Assembly: GCF_004362805.1 (NCBI RefSeq)
Contig: NZ_SNYF01000005.1
Coordinates: forward strand, 124,001-188,000
Direction: 5' to 3'
DNA length: 64,000 bases
DNA from: Algoriphagus boseongensis
Lineage (GTDB): Bacteria; Bacteroidota; Bacteroidia; Cytophagales; Cyclobacteriaceae
Made by a program: the position numbers and the translations under genes. Shown piece by piece: positions 1-8,580 of this stretch. Position 1 is the first letter of the stretch, and every line of letters begins with the position of its first letter. The notes below the pieces were generated by a model, which worked only from the letters and a program-made list of their open reading frames with translations, did not search any database and was not told where the DNA came from.

Positions 1-270
1 ACAGTAGCCCTGATTCCTGAAGGTGAGAATACTTGTGAAATGATCAAAATGGGGGTCTTGCCATCCGCACAGGGAAAAGGAATTGGGCTGGCACTGGGTA
101 AGGCTATTATTCTAAAGGCGAAGGAAAGAGGCTTTTCCAAAATGGAATTGTACTCCAGTACCAAACTTGATTCAGCACTTAGGCTTTATAAAAAGTTAGG
201 ATTTCAGGAGATTGAGGTAGGTTGTAATCCCTATGGAAGATGTGATGTCAAAATGGAACTTGCCCTTTGA
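1..270 (+). CDS. GNAT family N-acetyltransferase, C-terminal part
   Basis: The reading frame is open from base 1, so the gene begins upstream of the window and only its last 89 residues are seen. The acetyl-CoA binding motif A of GNAT enzymes is visible near the first in-frame Met (V-L-P-S-A-Q-G-K-G-I-G, the Q-x-x-G-x-G pyrophosphate loop). It is followed by the usual helix and the motif B region with LYKKLGF, where a Tyr and the LGF turn are typical. The acceptor substrate cannot be read from this fragment. The next gene, a Usp protein, starts 104 bases downstream without an obvious terminator between them. Confidence 0.85.
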   Translation, partial: TVALIPEGENTCEMIKMGVLPSAQGKGIGLALGKAIILKAKERGFSKMELYSSTKLDSALRLYKKLGFQEIEVGCNPYGRCDVKMELAL

Positions 271-374
271 ATTGGTGCAAAAACCTAATTTATGTCACTT
301 TTTAGGCTGATTTTAGGCAAGGGTTTTTGATGAAAGAATGGCCAACTTTAGGTTCAAACTAAACCCGGAAAGCC

Positions 375-1205
375 ATGAAAACTATTGTCGTCCCATTTGA
401 TTTTTCAGGGTATTCATTGGAAGCACTGAAGACTGCCCAAAAAATAAGCTCCAAAACAGGAGCCAGAATTATTTGTGTAACCGTTATCCCATCTGAGATT
501 GATTGGGATTTATTACCGGAGGAGGCTCAGCAAAAGCATCCTGAATTGATTGAGGAAAAAGAGGAGGCCATGGATATTTTACCTAATTATATCCGCATGG
601 TAGCTCCTGCCAAGGCACCCATTGAACCCGTGGTCAAAATAGGTGTTCCTTACGAACAGATTCTTCGTATAGCGGAACATAATAAAGCAGATCTTCTAGT
701 TGTTGGAGCTTATGGAAAGGGTTATGAGGAGGGGAAATTTGTAGGTTCAAATCTCCAGAGAGTTCTAAGAAATGCGACTTGTCCGGTTTTGGCTGTCAAG
801 AAAGCATTGGATGGAAATTCATTTCGAAAACTTGCTTTTGCAACTGTATTTGATCAAGCTGGGAAAAAGGCTTTCGAAAAAATTCTTCCTTTGGCAAAAG
901 CATTTAAGACTTCGATCCATTTGCTCTACATCAATACTCCTGAGCACTTTACCAATTCCTCAGAATCGGATGCTATGATGGCAGAGTTTGCTAAGGGACA
1001 TGAGCAATTTGTAATTCACAGACATGTCTACAATCATTCTGATCCGGATCATGGAATATTGGAGTTTTGCCATGCCAACGGAATCAATTTGGTTTCCCTT
1101 GTTTCCAGAGTCAAGTCTGCAAGTTCATCTTACCTGGTCGGGACTACTGAAACCTTGATATTTAAATCTGATTTTGGGGTGTTGAGTTTGAGAGTTCATG
1201 ATTAA
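375..1205 (+). CDS. Tandem universal stress protein (UspA family)
   Basis: Two Usp domains of about 140 residues lie in tandem (276 aa). The first carries the ATP-binding signature G-2x-G-9x-G-S: G111, G114, then G124-S125, followed by VLRNATCPVLAVK. The N-terminus (TIVVPFDFS) is the usual first beta strand with its conserved Asp. The second domain, from about residue 150, keeps the fold pattern and the ending GVLSLR, but its nucleotide loop is degenerate, so it probably does not bind ATP in the same way. Cytoplasmic stress-related role by family; the exact function is unknown. It appears to be transcribed alone and ends at a strong hairpin. Confidence 0.9.
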   Translation: MKTIVVPFDFSGYSLEALKTAQKISSKTGARIICVTVIPSEIDWDLLPEEAQQKHPELIEEKEEAMDILPNYIRMVAPAKAPIEPVVKIGVPYEQILRIAEHNKADLLVVGAYGKGYEEGKFVGSNLQRVLRNATCPVLAVKKALDGNSFRKLAFATVFDQAGKKAFEKILPLAKAFKTSIHLLYINTPEHFTNSSESDAMMAEFAKGHEQFVIHRHVYNHSDPDHGILEFCHANGINLVSLVSRVKSASSSYLVGTTETLIFKSDFGVLSLRVHD

Positions 1206-1220
1206 ATGGGCCGAAAATAA

Positions 1221-1260
1221 AAAAGGGCTGTTGAATAAGTTCAACAGCCCTTTTTTATTT
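1221..1260. terminator. Bidirectional intrinsic terminator
   Basis: A 15-bp stem pairs 1221-1235 with 1240-1254 around a TAAG loop. A-rich sequence lies on the left and a T run on the right, so it can stop both the Usp gene and the convergent outer-membrane gene. Confidence 0.9.
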
Positions 1261-1264
1261 GCTT

Positions 1265-2188
1265 TTACCAGAATCTGAATCGTTTCTCATAGATTCTGTC
1301 TCGGAAAATCCAGTTGTCAAAGATGTCTCGGGATAAGTAAATTTCCACCCCGGCACTAAAAGTTAGGTATCCATCATACCGATGTGTAAGACCGGATCCT
1401 CTTCGGATTCTACCTCTGTTTTGCAGTATTTTTTGCACATCCGGTTCTCCATTATCTAAGACAAAATTTGGGTTTCGGATCGCCAGTCTCAATCGGTCCG
1501 GGTTATTTCCACTTACATAATCTTCCACTAAGTCCAAATAGAACTCGCTGACATTGTAAGCAGAAATATCATCCATGTAGTCTGTTAGGGTATACCTATA
1601 ATTTCCCTCAAACTTGAAATCCATATATACATTCAACTTGTATTTGAAGCCAAGTCCCATGGGAAATACTATGATGTATTTTTCGTACGGGTTGTTTTCA
1701 AGTTGAAAGGGGCGAAGATCTACCCACTCCCCACGCAATTGGGTTTGGGGATTATTGGTTGACATTCCTAATCCAAAAAAGATATAAGGATTCCAGAGAT
1801 GTCTGGTGATGTTATTTAGCTTGACTGGATGCCAGTAATATTCAATGATACCGGCAATTTCCATGTTTTTGGCCCGGAAAGTTAAATTTCTTGGTGTTCT
1901 ATAGGCTCTAGGATCCGAGGGTAAATCCTGACCAGACATCTTGTAATAGGTGAACTCTCCCCTGGCTTTTAGGTGGGTTCCAAATATATAATTAAAGGAA
2001 AAATTAGCATGCCAATCTGGTTGAATCCCTTCATTGTATTTCCAAAAAGAATACAATTCTCCAAAATATTGAGTAGGCCCAATTCCTGCAGAGATAGACC
2101 AGGGTTCCTCAAATCTATATCTATAAAAGCTTTGGGCATTGACTTCCCAAACACAAAAGAAAAAAAGAATAAGTAGTAATCTTTTCAT
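1265..2188 (-). CDS. Outer-membrane beta-barrel protein, DUF6089/PorG-like
   Basis: A 307-residue exported protein starting at the ATG whose product begins MKRLLLILFFF and has a signal peptide ending near NAQS. An upstream ATG at 2221 would add 11 residues in front of the signal peptide and falls on the predicted -7 promoter element, so the later start is preferred. The body alternates aromatic and polar residues, is rich in Tyr/Phe/Asn/Gly, and ends in F-R-F-W, as in outer-membrane barrels. The start of the mature protein (WSISAGIGPTQYFGEL) resembles the Bacteroidota DUF6089 family, some members of which are linked to type IX secretion (PorG). The role here is not established. Confidence 0.7.
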   Translation of the reverse strand: MKRLLLILFFFCVWEVNAQSFYRYRFEEPWSISAGIGPTQYFGELYSFWKYNEGIQPDWHANFSFNYIFGTHLKARGEFTYYKMSGQDLPSDPRAYRTPRNLTFRAKNMEIAGIIEYYWHPVKLNNITRHLWNPYIFFGLGMSTNNPQTQLRGEWVDLRPFQLENNPYEKYIIVFPMGLGFKYKLNVYMDFKFEGNYRYTLTDYMDDISAYNVSEFYLDLVEDYVSGNNPDRLRLAIRNPNFVLDNGEPDVQKILQNRGRIRRGSGLTHRYDGYLTFSAGVEIYLSRDIFDNWIFRDRIYEKRFRFW

Positions 2189-2218
2189 TATCAGTCTGGT
2201 ATAATTAACCAGAATACT

Positions 2219-2250
2219 CAAAACTAATAGAAATTTGCCTAATTTTTCAA
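2219..2250 (-). promoter_or_regulatory. Promoter for the outer-membrane barrel gene
   Basis: Read on the minus strand: TTG at 2250-2248, a 21-base gap, then TAGTTTTG at 2226-2219. This fits the Bacteroidota TTG-N17..23-TAnnTTTG consensus. The site overlaps the 3' end of the MscS gene, so the barrel gene can be expressed separately. Confidence 0.55.
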
Positions 2251-3114
2251 GTTTTCGAAGCCTGATTTCAGATGGAGGTCTCTTTGTGGGAATGGGATTT
2301 CGATATTTTCCTCACCGAATCGCTTAAAAATCTCGTAGTAAAGTTGACTTTTTAACACCTTTGGTTTATTAACATATTCCGTTGTCCAGACCCGTAAATT
2401 GAAGTTTATACTATTGTCTCCATAGCTATCGAAGAGCACATCGGTTTCTGGTTTTTTTAATACCCCTGGGTTGTCTGCTGCCACTTCAAGTAAAATCTTC
2501 TGGACCTTTTCAGGATTCTCTTTGTAAGATACTCCGACAGGAAAGTTGAACCGTACCCGGTGTTCATTATGCGACCAATTAATTACCTGGCTATCTATGA
2601 ATTGACTGTTTGGTACGATTATACTGATATTATCATTGGTCAAAATCGTGGTGGACCGCCCCGAGATTTTGATTACATCTCCGTTTACATCTCCAACTTC
2701 GATTCTATCGCCTATTTTTATAGGCTGTTCCAAAAGGATAATTAATCCTGAAATAAAATTGTTGGTTATGTTCTGTAAACCAAAACCTATACCGACACCT
2801 ATTGCACCGGCTAAAACTCCAAATGCACTTAAGTCAATTCCGTTGGTTTGCAGAATGGAAAATATCCCACCTAGGATAAGAAGATATTTGACTATGGTAC
2901 CGATAGATTCCTTCGTTCCAACGTCAATTTGACTTTTGTTAAGGATTTTCTTTACCAGAAGTTTCCTAATCCATTCGGAAACCACGAAGAGTAGAGTAAA
3001 TGAAATAACAAGAGTCAGAATCAATCCAACAGTTAATTTCGAATCGCCAAGTGTAACTAGATTTTGGTTGAGCAATTTGTCAAACCACTCCCAGAAATCG
3101 CTTTGTTTGTTCAT
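2239..3114 (-). CDS. Small-conductance mechanosensitive channel (MscS family)
   Basis: 291 residues, about the length of E. coli MscS. Three membrane segments are visible at roughly 27-47, 72-90 and 97-126. The third is the Gly/Ala-rich pore helix (VLAGAIGVGIGFGLQN) diagnostic of the family. It is followed by the cytoplasmic beta domain with GDRIEVGDVNGDVIKI and the VPNSQF motif. It should open under membrane tension to release osmolytes. The gene ends 50 bases before the barrel gene on the same strand, and its 5' side faces the divergent GNAT-nitrilase gene. Confidence 0.95.
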   Translation of the reverse strand: MNKQSDFWEWFDKLLNQNLVTLGDSKLTVGLILTLVISFTLLFVVSEWIRKLLVKKILNKSQIDVGTKESIGTIVKYLLILGGIFSILQTNGIDLSAFGVLAGAIGVGIGFGLQNITNNFISGLIILLEQPIKIGDRIEVGDVNGDVIKISGRSTTILTNDNISIIVPNSQFIDSQVINWSHNEHRVRFNFPVGVSYKENPEKVQKILLEVAADNPGVLKKPETDVLFDSYGDNSINFNLRVWTTEYVNKPKVLKSQLYYEIFKRFGEENIEIPFPQRDLHLKSGFENLKN

Positions 3115-3258
3115 TTTCTGAAGCCAGAATTTGGGTTAATTAGAATTTTCAATTTGAGAATTTATTCGCAAATCTTCCTCTTTACAGCCTATTTAATTGA
3201 TTTTAATTGAAGACAGCGTCTTATTCAAAATTTTATTCCGATTTGTCGGCTTAGATTT

Positions 3259-3291
3259 TTTGTTTTTAAAATAATTGACTGAATATCTTTA
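3259..3291 (+). promoter_or_regulatory. Promoter for the GNAT-nitrilase/Kdo gene run
   Basis: TTTG at 3259-3262, a 21-base spacer and TATCTTTA at 3284-3291 (7 of 8 to TAnnTTTG). The predicted start of transcription is within a few bases of the ATG at 3302, so the transcript would be nearly leaderless. Confidence 0.45.
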
Positions 3292-3301
3292 ATTTTGAAC
3301 C

Positions 3302-4843
3302 ATGAGTAAGTATAGAGATGAATTAGAGCACCGTCTTCGGCTCAGAAATATAAAGCTTTCAGATTACGAGGATATTCGAGAAATCATGGTTTCCATCTAC
3401 CGCAATGAAGGCGGAGCCTGGACCAAAGAAGAACTTAAAAACCAGCTAAAGGCTTTTCCAGAAGGACAGATTTGTATCGAAGACAATGGAAAAGTTATCG
3501 CCGCAGCTTTGAGTATTATCGTGGATTATGCAAAGTTTGGGGATAACCATACCTATCATGAAATCACTGGTTACGGAAAATTCAATACGCATGATCAGGA
3601 AGGTGATACACTCTATGGAACGGACATTTTTGTCCATTCGGATTACAGAGGAATGCGATTGGGAAGACGTTTGTACGACGCCCGAAAGGAACTTTGTGAA
3701 AACCTGAACCTCCGATCCATTATTGCAGGCGGAAGGATTCCTGGCTATTCCAAGTATGCGGATGAAATGACGCCAAGGAAGTACATTGATTTGGTCAAGA
3801 ACAGAGAAATTTTTGATCCCGTACTTTCCTTCCAATTGGCAAATGAATTTCACGTCAGAAAGGTAATTACCAAATATTTACCGGAAGATATTGATTCAAG
3901 AGCTTATGCAACGCTTTTGGAATGGATCAATATCTATTATGAAAAAGATGAAAAACTCATCGGTAACAAGAAGTCCATTGTGCGCTTGGGTTTGGTGCAG
4001 TGGAAAATGAGAAGATTTTCCAACGTGGATGATTTGATGCAGCAGGTGGAGTTTTTCGTAGATACCGTATCAGGATATAAATCTGATTTTTGCTTGCTTC
4101 CTGAATTTTTCAATGCTCCTATGCTTGCTGAATTTAACGACATGGATGCGTCTGAAGCGATTCGGAATTTGGCAGACTATACGGATGAAATTATCAGCCG
4201 AATGAGTGAGTTGGCGGTTTCTTACAATGTGAACATTATCGCGGGCTCCATGCCAGAATACGATGGGAAAAAGTTAAGAAACGTAAGCTATCTCTGCCGA
4301 AGAGACGGAACCCAGGATAAACAATACAAGCTTCATATTACTCCAGACGAGCAGGCTTATTGGGGTTTGCAAGGAGGAAATGGAATCAATGTTTTCGAAA
4401 CAGACGCAGGTCGGATTGGGATTTTGATTTGCTATGATGTGGAATTCCCTGAGTTGGGAAGAATTCTTGCCGAGCAGGAGATGGATATTTTGTTTGTTCC
4501 TTTCTGGACTGATACCAAAAATGCCTTCCTTCGGGTAAATACCTGTGCAAAAGCCAGGGCCATAGAAAACGAATGCTATGTGGCAATCACTGGGTCAGTA
4601 GGAAACCTTCCCAAGGTGGAAAACATGGACATTCAATTCTCTCAGTCTGCCATTTTCTCACCTTCTGACTTCTCTTTCCCTCACGATGCGATTGTAGCTC
4701 AGGCTTCAGAAAATGCAGAGACAACAATTGTAGCGGACGTAGACCTAGACCTTTTAACCAAGCAGAGAAAAGCAGGAAGTGTCCGAAACCTAGAGCAGAG
4801 ACGTTTGGATTTATATTCAATTCAATGGAAACAGAAAAAGTAA
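3302..4843 (+). CDS. GNAT acetyltransferase-nitrilase superfamily fusion
   Basis: 513 residues with two catalytic domains. Residues about 16-190 are a GNAT domain with the acetyl-CoA loop R116-G-M-R-L-G121. Residues about 225-505 are a carbon-nitrogen hydrolase with the complete triad: E268 (LLPEFF), K343 (YKLHI) and C377 (LICYDVEFPE). A known bacterial family has this architecture, but its substrate is not settled; the nitrilase half would hydrolyse an amide or omega-amide. The gene overlaps the following kdsC by 19 bases, so the two are probably co-expressed, although no direct link to Kdo synthesis is known. Confidence 0.92.
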   Translation: MSKYRDELEHRLRLRNIKLSDYEDIREIMVSIYRNEGGAWTKEELKNQLKAFPEGQICIEDNGKVIAAALSIIVDYAKFGDNHTYHEITGYGKFNTHDQEGDTLYGTDIFVHSDYRGMRLGRRLYDARKELCENLNLRSIIAGGRIPGYSKYADEMTPRKYIDLVKNREIFDPVLSFQLANEFHVRKVITKYLPEDIDSRAYATLLEWINIYYEKDEKLIGNKKSIVRLGLVQWKMRRFSNVDDLMQQVEFFVDTVSGYKSDFCLLPEFFNAPMLAEFNDMDASEAIRNLADYTDEIISRMSELAVSYNVNIIAGSMPEYDGKKLRNVSYLCRRDGTQDKQYKLHITPDEQAYWGLQGGNGINVFETDAGRIGILICYDVEFPELGRILAEQEMDILFVPFWTDTKNAFLRVNTCAKARAIENECYVAITGSVGNLPKVENMDIQFSQSAIFSPSDFSFPHDAIVAQASENAETTIVADVDLDLLTKQRKAGSVRNLEQRRLDLYSIQWKQKK

Positions 4844-5409
4844 TTCAGGCATATTTAGCTCATGTTCCTGAGCTGGTTTGGGAAAAAGCCAGAATGATCA
4901 AAGTTTTAATTACCGACGTCGATGGAGTCTTGACTGACGGGGGGATTATTTACGATGACTTTGGGACGGAATATAAAAAGTACAATGTCAAAGATGGATT
5001 GATTGTCCAGCATTTGAGAAAGTCAAAAATTCTTGTTGGAGCTATTACGGGAAGAGATTCCAAAGTGGTAGAAAATCGATGCGAAGAACTCAAGTTCGAT
5101 TTTCATTACCATGGCATAAAGGACAAGGCCAAAAAACTTCAAGAAATTCTGGAGACCATGGAAATTGGATTAGAAGAAGTGGCGTATATCGGAGATGATA
5201 TAATTGATCTTCCCATTTTAGTTCAGGTAGGCTTAGCTGTTTCCCCTTCGGATGCACTTCCTTATGTCAAATCTGCCGTACATTATGTTTCTCCTTTTGC
5301 AGGGGGCAAAGGTGTCTTTCGAGAGCTGGGAGATATTTTACTTCATTCCAGAGGCAATCTGATTCCTTTGATCCAAAACTTATCCGAGAAAAATCATGAA
5401 ACGAAATAA
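4825..5409 (+). CDS. kdsC: KdsC-type 3-deoxy-D-manno-octulosonate 8-phosphate phosphatase
   Basis: 194-residue HAD phosphatase of the small cap-less C0 type. Motif I is D31-V-D33-G-V-L-T-D-G, motif II is the T in AITGRDS, and motif III is G-D124-D125 in YIGDDIIDLP. The family removes phosphate from Kdo-8-phosphate to give free Kdo for the LPS inner core. The neighbouring kdsA, which makes Kdo-8-P and overlaps this gene by 14 bases, makes the KdsC assignment firm over other HAD options. About 25 residues precede motif I; this is usual for the family and supports the ATG at 4825. Confidence 0.92.
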   Translation: METEKVIQAYLAHVPELVWEKARMIKVLITDVDGVLTDGGIIYDDFGTEYKKYNVKDGLIVQHLRKSKILVGAITGRDSKVVENRCEELKFDFHYHGIKDKAKKLQEILETMEIGLEEVAYIGDDIIDLPILVQVGLAVSPSDALPYVKSAVHYVSPFAGGKGVFRELGDILLHSRGNLIPLIQNLSEKNHETK

Positions 5410-6244
5410 TCAGCCGATGCACATCCGTGAGGGTGTAGTTTTAGGTTCAGAAAAACCAGTGCTTTTTGCCGGGCCATGTGCTGTCGAAAGCTTTGATATC
5501 TGCATGGAAATCGGGACAAAAGTCAAAGAATGGGCAAGTCAGAATGGATTTTCCTATGTCTTTAAGGCTTCATTTGATAAAGCAAACCGAACCTCTTCAG
5601 GATCCTTCCGAAGTATCGGAATGGACAAGTCTCTCGAGGTCTTGCAGCGAGTAGGAAAAGAATTGGAAATTCCTTTGGTGACGGATATTCACGAAAGCTA
5701 TCAAGCAGCAGAAGTAGCGGAAGTGGTTGATGTCCTTCAGATTCCAGCATTTTTGTGTCGTCAAACCGATTTGTTATTGGCAGCTGGAAATACGGGAAAA
5801 GCCGTCAAAATCAAGAGAGGACAATTCATGGCTCCTGAGGACATGCAATATGCCGTCAAAAAAGTAAGGTCCACAGGTAATGAAAATGTATGCCTTACCG
5901 AAAGAGGCTTTTCTTTGGGTTATCATAATTTGGTTGTGGACATGAGAGGACTTCCGATCATGAGGCAATTTGCTCCGGTCGTTTTTGACATTACCCATTC
6001 TGTGCAGCAGCCGGGTGGCCATGGGGGAAGTAGTGGAGGACAGCGGGAATTTGCGCCAATTTTGGCAAGGGCAGCGGCAGCCACTGGAATCGACGGGTTT
6101 TTTATTGAAACTCATCCAGAGCCTTCCAAAGCCTTGAGTGATGGTCCCAATTTAATTCCACTCCATAGAATGGGGGATTTTTTAACCATGCTAAAAGAAG
6201 CCTGGGTTTTGGGTAGAAAGTATCAAGATTTCTCTGTTGAATAG
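5396..6244 (+). CDS. kdsA: 3-deoxy-8-phosphooctulonate synthase
   Basis: Condenses phosphoenolpyruvate with arabinose 5-phosphate to form Kdo-8-phosphate in the cytoplasm. 282 residues, the usual length. Landmarks are FAGPCAVES near the N-terminus, FKASFDKANRTS, TDIHES, LQIPAFLCRQTDLL, and the C-terminal IETHPEP loop. The Cys in the N-terminal GPC motif and the late His/Glu residues are those seen in the family; I cannot decide from sequence alone whether it is the metal-dependent form. It overlaps kdsC by 14 bases and is followed 13 bases later by an L,D-transpeptidase, giving a small envelope-biogenesis run. Confidence 0.97.
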   Translation: MKRNNQPMHIREGVVLGSEKPVLFAGPCAVESFDICMEIGTKVKEWASQNGFSYVFKASFDKANRTSSGSFRSIGMDKSLEVLQRVGKELEIPLVTDIHESYQAAEVAEVVDVLQIPAFLCRQTDLLLAAGNTGKAVKIKRGQFMAPEDMQYAVKKVRSTGNENVCLTERGFSLGYHNLVVDMRGLPIMRQFAPVVFDITHSVQQPGGHGGSSGGQREFAPILARAAAATGIDGFFIETHPEPSKALSDGPNLIPLHRMGDFLTMLKEAWVLGRKYQDFSVE

Positions 6245-6257
6245 CCATTAAATTAGT

Positions 6258-7895
6258 ATGAAAAACCTCCTTTTTGGATTGATTTACCTTTTTTCTAGTT
6301 CAGTTCTCCTTGGCTTCCAGGGGAGTTCTGTTTCCGATCAATTAAGGTTGAAATTGGAGTCTGAAAATCCCCAAGAAAACATTTTGGTTGCGGGAAAAGA
6401 GCTCCAATCAGGAGTAGATATCCACAGGTTTTATGCGGATAGAAATTTTCAGGAGGTTTGGTCCAAAGACGGGATACTTTTGGAATTTGCGTATGAAATG
6501 AGATTTGAGATTAAACAATCTCGTTTTGATGGCTTAAATCCTGAAGATTATGGACTGGCTTTAATTGAAGCTTTTTTTCAATCCTTTGAAAAAAACAAGG
6601 AAGCTAAAAAAGCCAATGAACCAGGAGATTTGGCCAATTTGGAACTGCTTCTGACAGATGCTTTTTTTGAGTTGGCCGAGGATTTAGAAAGGGGAAAAGT
6701 GGATCCAAGTCAGCTCAAGGGGGATTGGGATATTGATCGGAAGCCTCAGCGCGCCAACTATTCAGAACTTTTTAAAAAAGCAATTTCTGAGAAAGATATC
6801 CGAAGAAATTTGGAAAGTCTTTATCCCAAATTCACGATTTACAAAAGAGGAAGAGAAGTTTTAAGGGCCTTAGACGAAAGGTTGAAAACTGATACCCTGG
6901 ATTGGAAGGCTGTTAGAGTAGATAAGTCCATCAAAGTCGGAGATAGTAACAACGCTATTCCAGCCTTGAGAGAAAGGTTGCAATATTGGGATTACCTGAG
7001 TAAGTATCAGGTAAATGACCCTAAACTCTATGATTCTACGATGTATCAGGGAGTGATGGCTTTCCAGAAAAAAAATGGAATGGAACCAGATGGGGTAATC
7101 GGTAAAAATACTGCTACAGGCTTGAATGCCTCTCCTTCAATTCTAATTGACAAAGCTGCGGTAAATCTAGAGAGATTGAGATGGCTTCCTGATACAGTTC
7201 AAAATCTGGAGCTGATCGTCGTAAATATTGCCAACTTCCAATTAGACTACATCAACAAGCTGGATACCTTGTTTTCCTCTAAGGTGATTGTAGGAAAACT
7301 CTATCATGAGTCTCCAATTTTTACAGCTCCTATGAGTTACATTGTTTTCAGCCCTTACTGGAATATACCCAACTCTATTACCAGAAAAGAGATTATTCCC
7401 GCCATTCGAAAAAATCCAAATTACCTGAAGCAAAAGAACATGGAGGTAATCACCACCTCAGGAAAATATGTTGACCCATCCTCAGTAAATTGGTCTTCTA
7501 AATCATTTCCTTATTTGATTAGGCAAAAACCCGGAGGAAGTAATTCCTTAGGCTTGGTCAAGTTTATGTTTCCAAATTCCCACAGCGTTTACATTCATGA
7601 TACACCTGCTCGATCTCTTTTTGAAAAAGAGGATAGGGCACTGAGCCATGGCTGCATTCGGCTTCAAAACCCAGCGAAATTCGCTGAAATCCTACTTAGC
7701 GGAGATGGCTCTTGGACTCCAGAAAAGATAGATCAGGCTATGCACCGTGATTCCGAGATGATAGTAAATCTCCCCAGAAAAATACCAGTAGTCTTATTGT
7801 ACCTGACTTTTTGGGCTGATTCAAAAGGTCAAGCAAATTTTAGACAGGATATTTACAATCGGGATGCTGAGGTTTTGGCCTTGTTAAAAAAGTAA
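6258..7895 (+). CDS. L,D-transpeptidase, YcbB/LdtD type
   Basis: 545-residue exported enzyme. A signal peptide covers about residues 1-20, and a helical N-terminal region follows. A peptidoglycan-binding domain lies at about 224-290 (GDSNNAIPALRERL ... FQKKNGMEPDGVIG). The YkuD catalytic domain follows, with H447 (YIHDTP) and the S-H464-G-C466-I-R active site. This is the YcbB architecture, which makes 3-3 cross-links in peptidoglycan in the periplasm. A long insertion between strand and active site (about 375-430) corresponds to the capping loop of YcbB. Its stop is one base from the stop of a second, unrelated-type L,D-transpeptidase on the opposite strand. Confidence 0.93.
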   Translation: MKNLLFGLIYLFSSSVLLGFQGSSVSDQLRLKLESENPQENILVAGKELQSGVDIHRFYADRNFQEVWSKDGILLEFAYEMRFEIKQSRFDGLNPEDYGLALIEAFFQSFEKNKEAKKANEPGDLANLELLLTDAFFELAEDLERGKVDPSQLKGDWDIDRKPQRANYSELFKKAISEKDIRRNLESLYPKFTIYKRGREVLRALDERLKTDTLDWKAVRVDKSIKVGDSNNAIPALRERLQYWDYLSKYQVNDPKLYDSTMYQGVMAFQKKNGMEPDGVIGKNTATGLNASPSILIDKAAVNLERLRWLPDTVQNLELIVVNIANFQLDYINKLDTLFSSKVIVGKLYHESPIFTAPMSYIVFSPYWNIPNSITRKEIIPAIRKNPNYLKQKNMEVITTSGKYVDPSSVNWSSKSFPYLIRQKPGGSNSLGLVKFMFPNSHSVYIHDTPARSLFEKEDRALSHGCIRLQNPAKFAEILLSGDGSWTPEKIDQAMHRDSEMIVNLPRKIPVVLLYLTFWADSKGQANFRQDIYNRDAEVLALLKK

Positions 7896-7896
7896 A

Positions 7897-8580
7897 TTAA
7901 GGCTTTGCCAATTCCGAATTTGCCAGATATTCTTCATAATTCCCGAAGATAAACAGCAAAGATCCATCCTTGATAAGGTCAATCACATCGTCAGAAATGT
8001 CAGTTGGGAGTGCTGGGCAACCCAGACTTCTTCCCAGTCTTCCTGTCATTTTTGCAAATGCTTCGGAGGCGTATTCCGCTCCATGAATAACAATAGCTCT
8101 TGCCCTGGCTTGGTCGTTAAATCCCTTTTCCAATCCATCCAAGCGGAGTGAATATCCATGCTTCCCTTGATAAGTTTCGGCAGTTTTATAAAAACCGAGA
8201 CTGCTCTGATAGGATTCTGGGCGATTGGAGAATTTGACGGCCATTAGTTCTCCTGAATTTCTTCCGTGAGCTACAACCGAGTTGAGGAGGATTTCTCCTT
8301 TTTCCGGATCAATTACCCAAAGGCGTTTTTCTGTGGAGGGAAGTGAAAAATCAATTACAGTCAAAAGAGGATTTTTTAATTCCTCATCTAATTTTTCATA
8401 TCCGTCCAATGCAGCCTTGAGTGCTTGCTCCGAAGGTAATTCGGTGTTTGAAGTGCTCAATTTCTCAATCAACTCTTCGTAGGAGTCTTCAGGAAGCTGG
8501 GTGGAATTTGTGTTTGTTGTGCTGCTTGGGTCAGTTGCATTTAAGACCCAAAGAATTGAAAGGTATAGTCCAAAGTTCAT
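7897..8580 (-). CDS. Murein L,D-transpeptidase, YkuD_2 family
   Basis: 227 residues. A short hydrophobic N-terminus (about 1-16) probably exports it, and a Ser/Thr-rich linker follows. The catalytic region has HGAEY (H166) and G-R-S-L-G-C188-P-A-L, the signature of the family related to L,D-transpeptidase catalytic domains (PF13645 type). It differs from the SHGCIR signature of the YcbB-type neighbour. Role by family: periplasmic attack on tetrapeptide stems, either cross-linking or protein anchoring; which one is unknown. It is transcribed from its own promoter at 8613-8642. Confidence 0.88.
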   Translation of the reverse strand: MNFGLYLSILWVLNATDPSSTTNTNSTQLPEDSYEELIEKLSTSNTELPSEQALKAALDGYEKLDEELKNPLLTVIDFSLPSTEKRLWVIDPEKGEILLNSVVAHGRNSGELMAVKFSNRPESYQSSLGFYKTAETYQGKHGYSLRLDGLEKGFNDQARARAIVIHGAEYASEAFAKMTGRLGRSLGCPALPTDISDDVIDLIKDGSLLFIFGNYEEYLANSELAKP

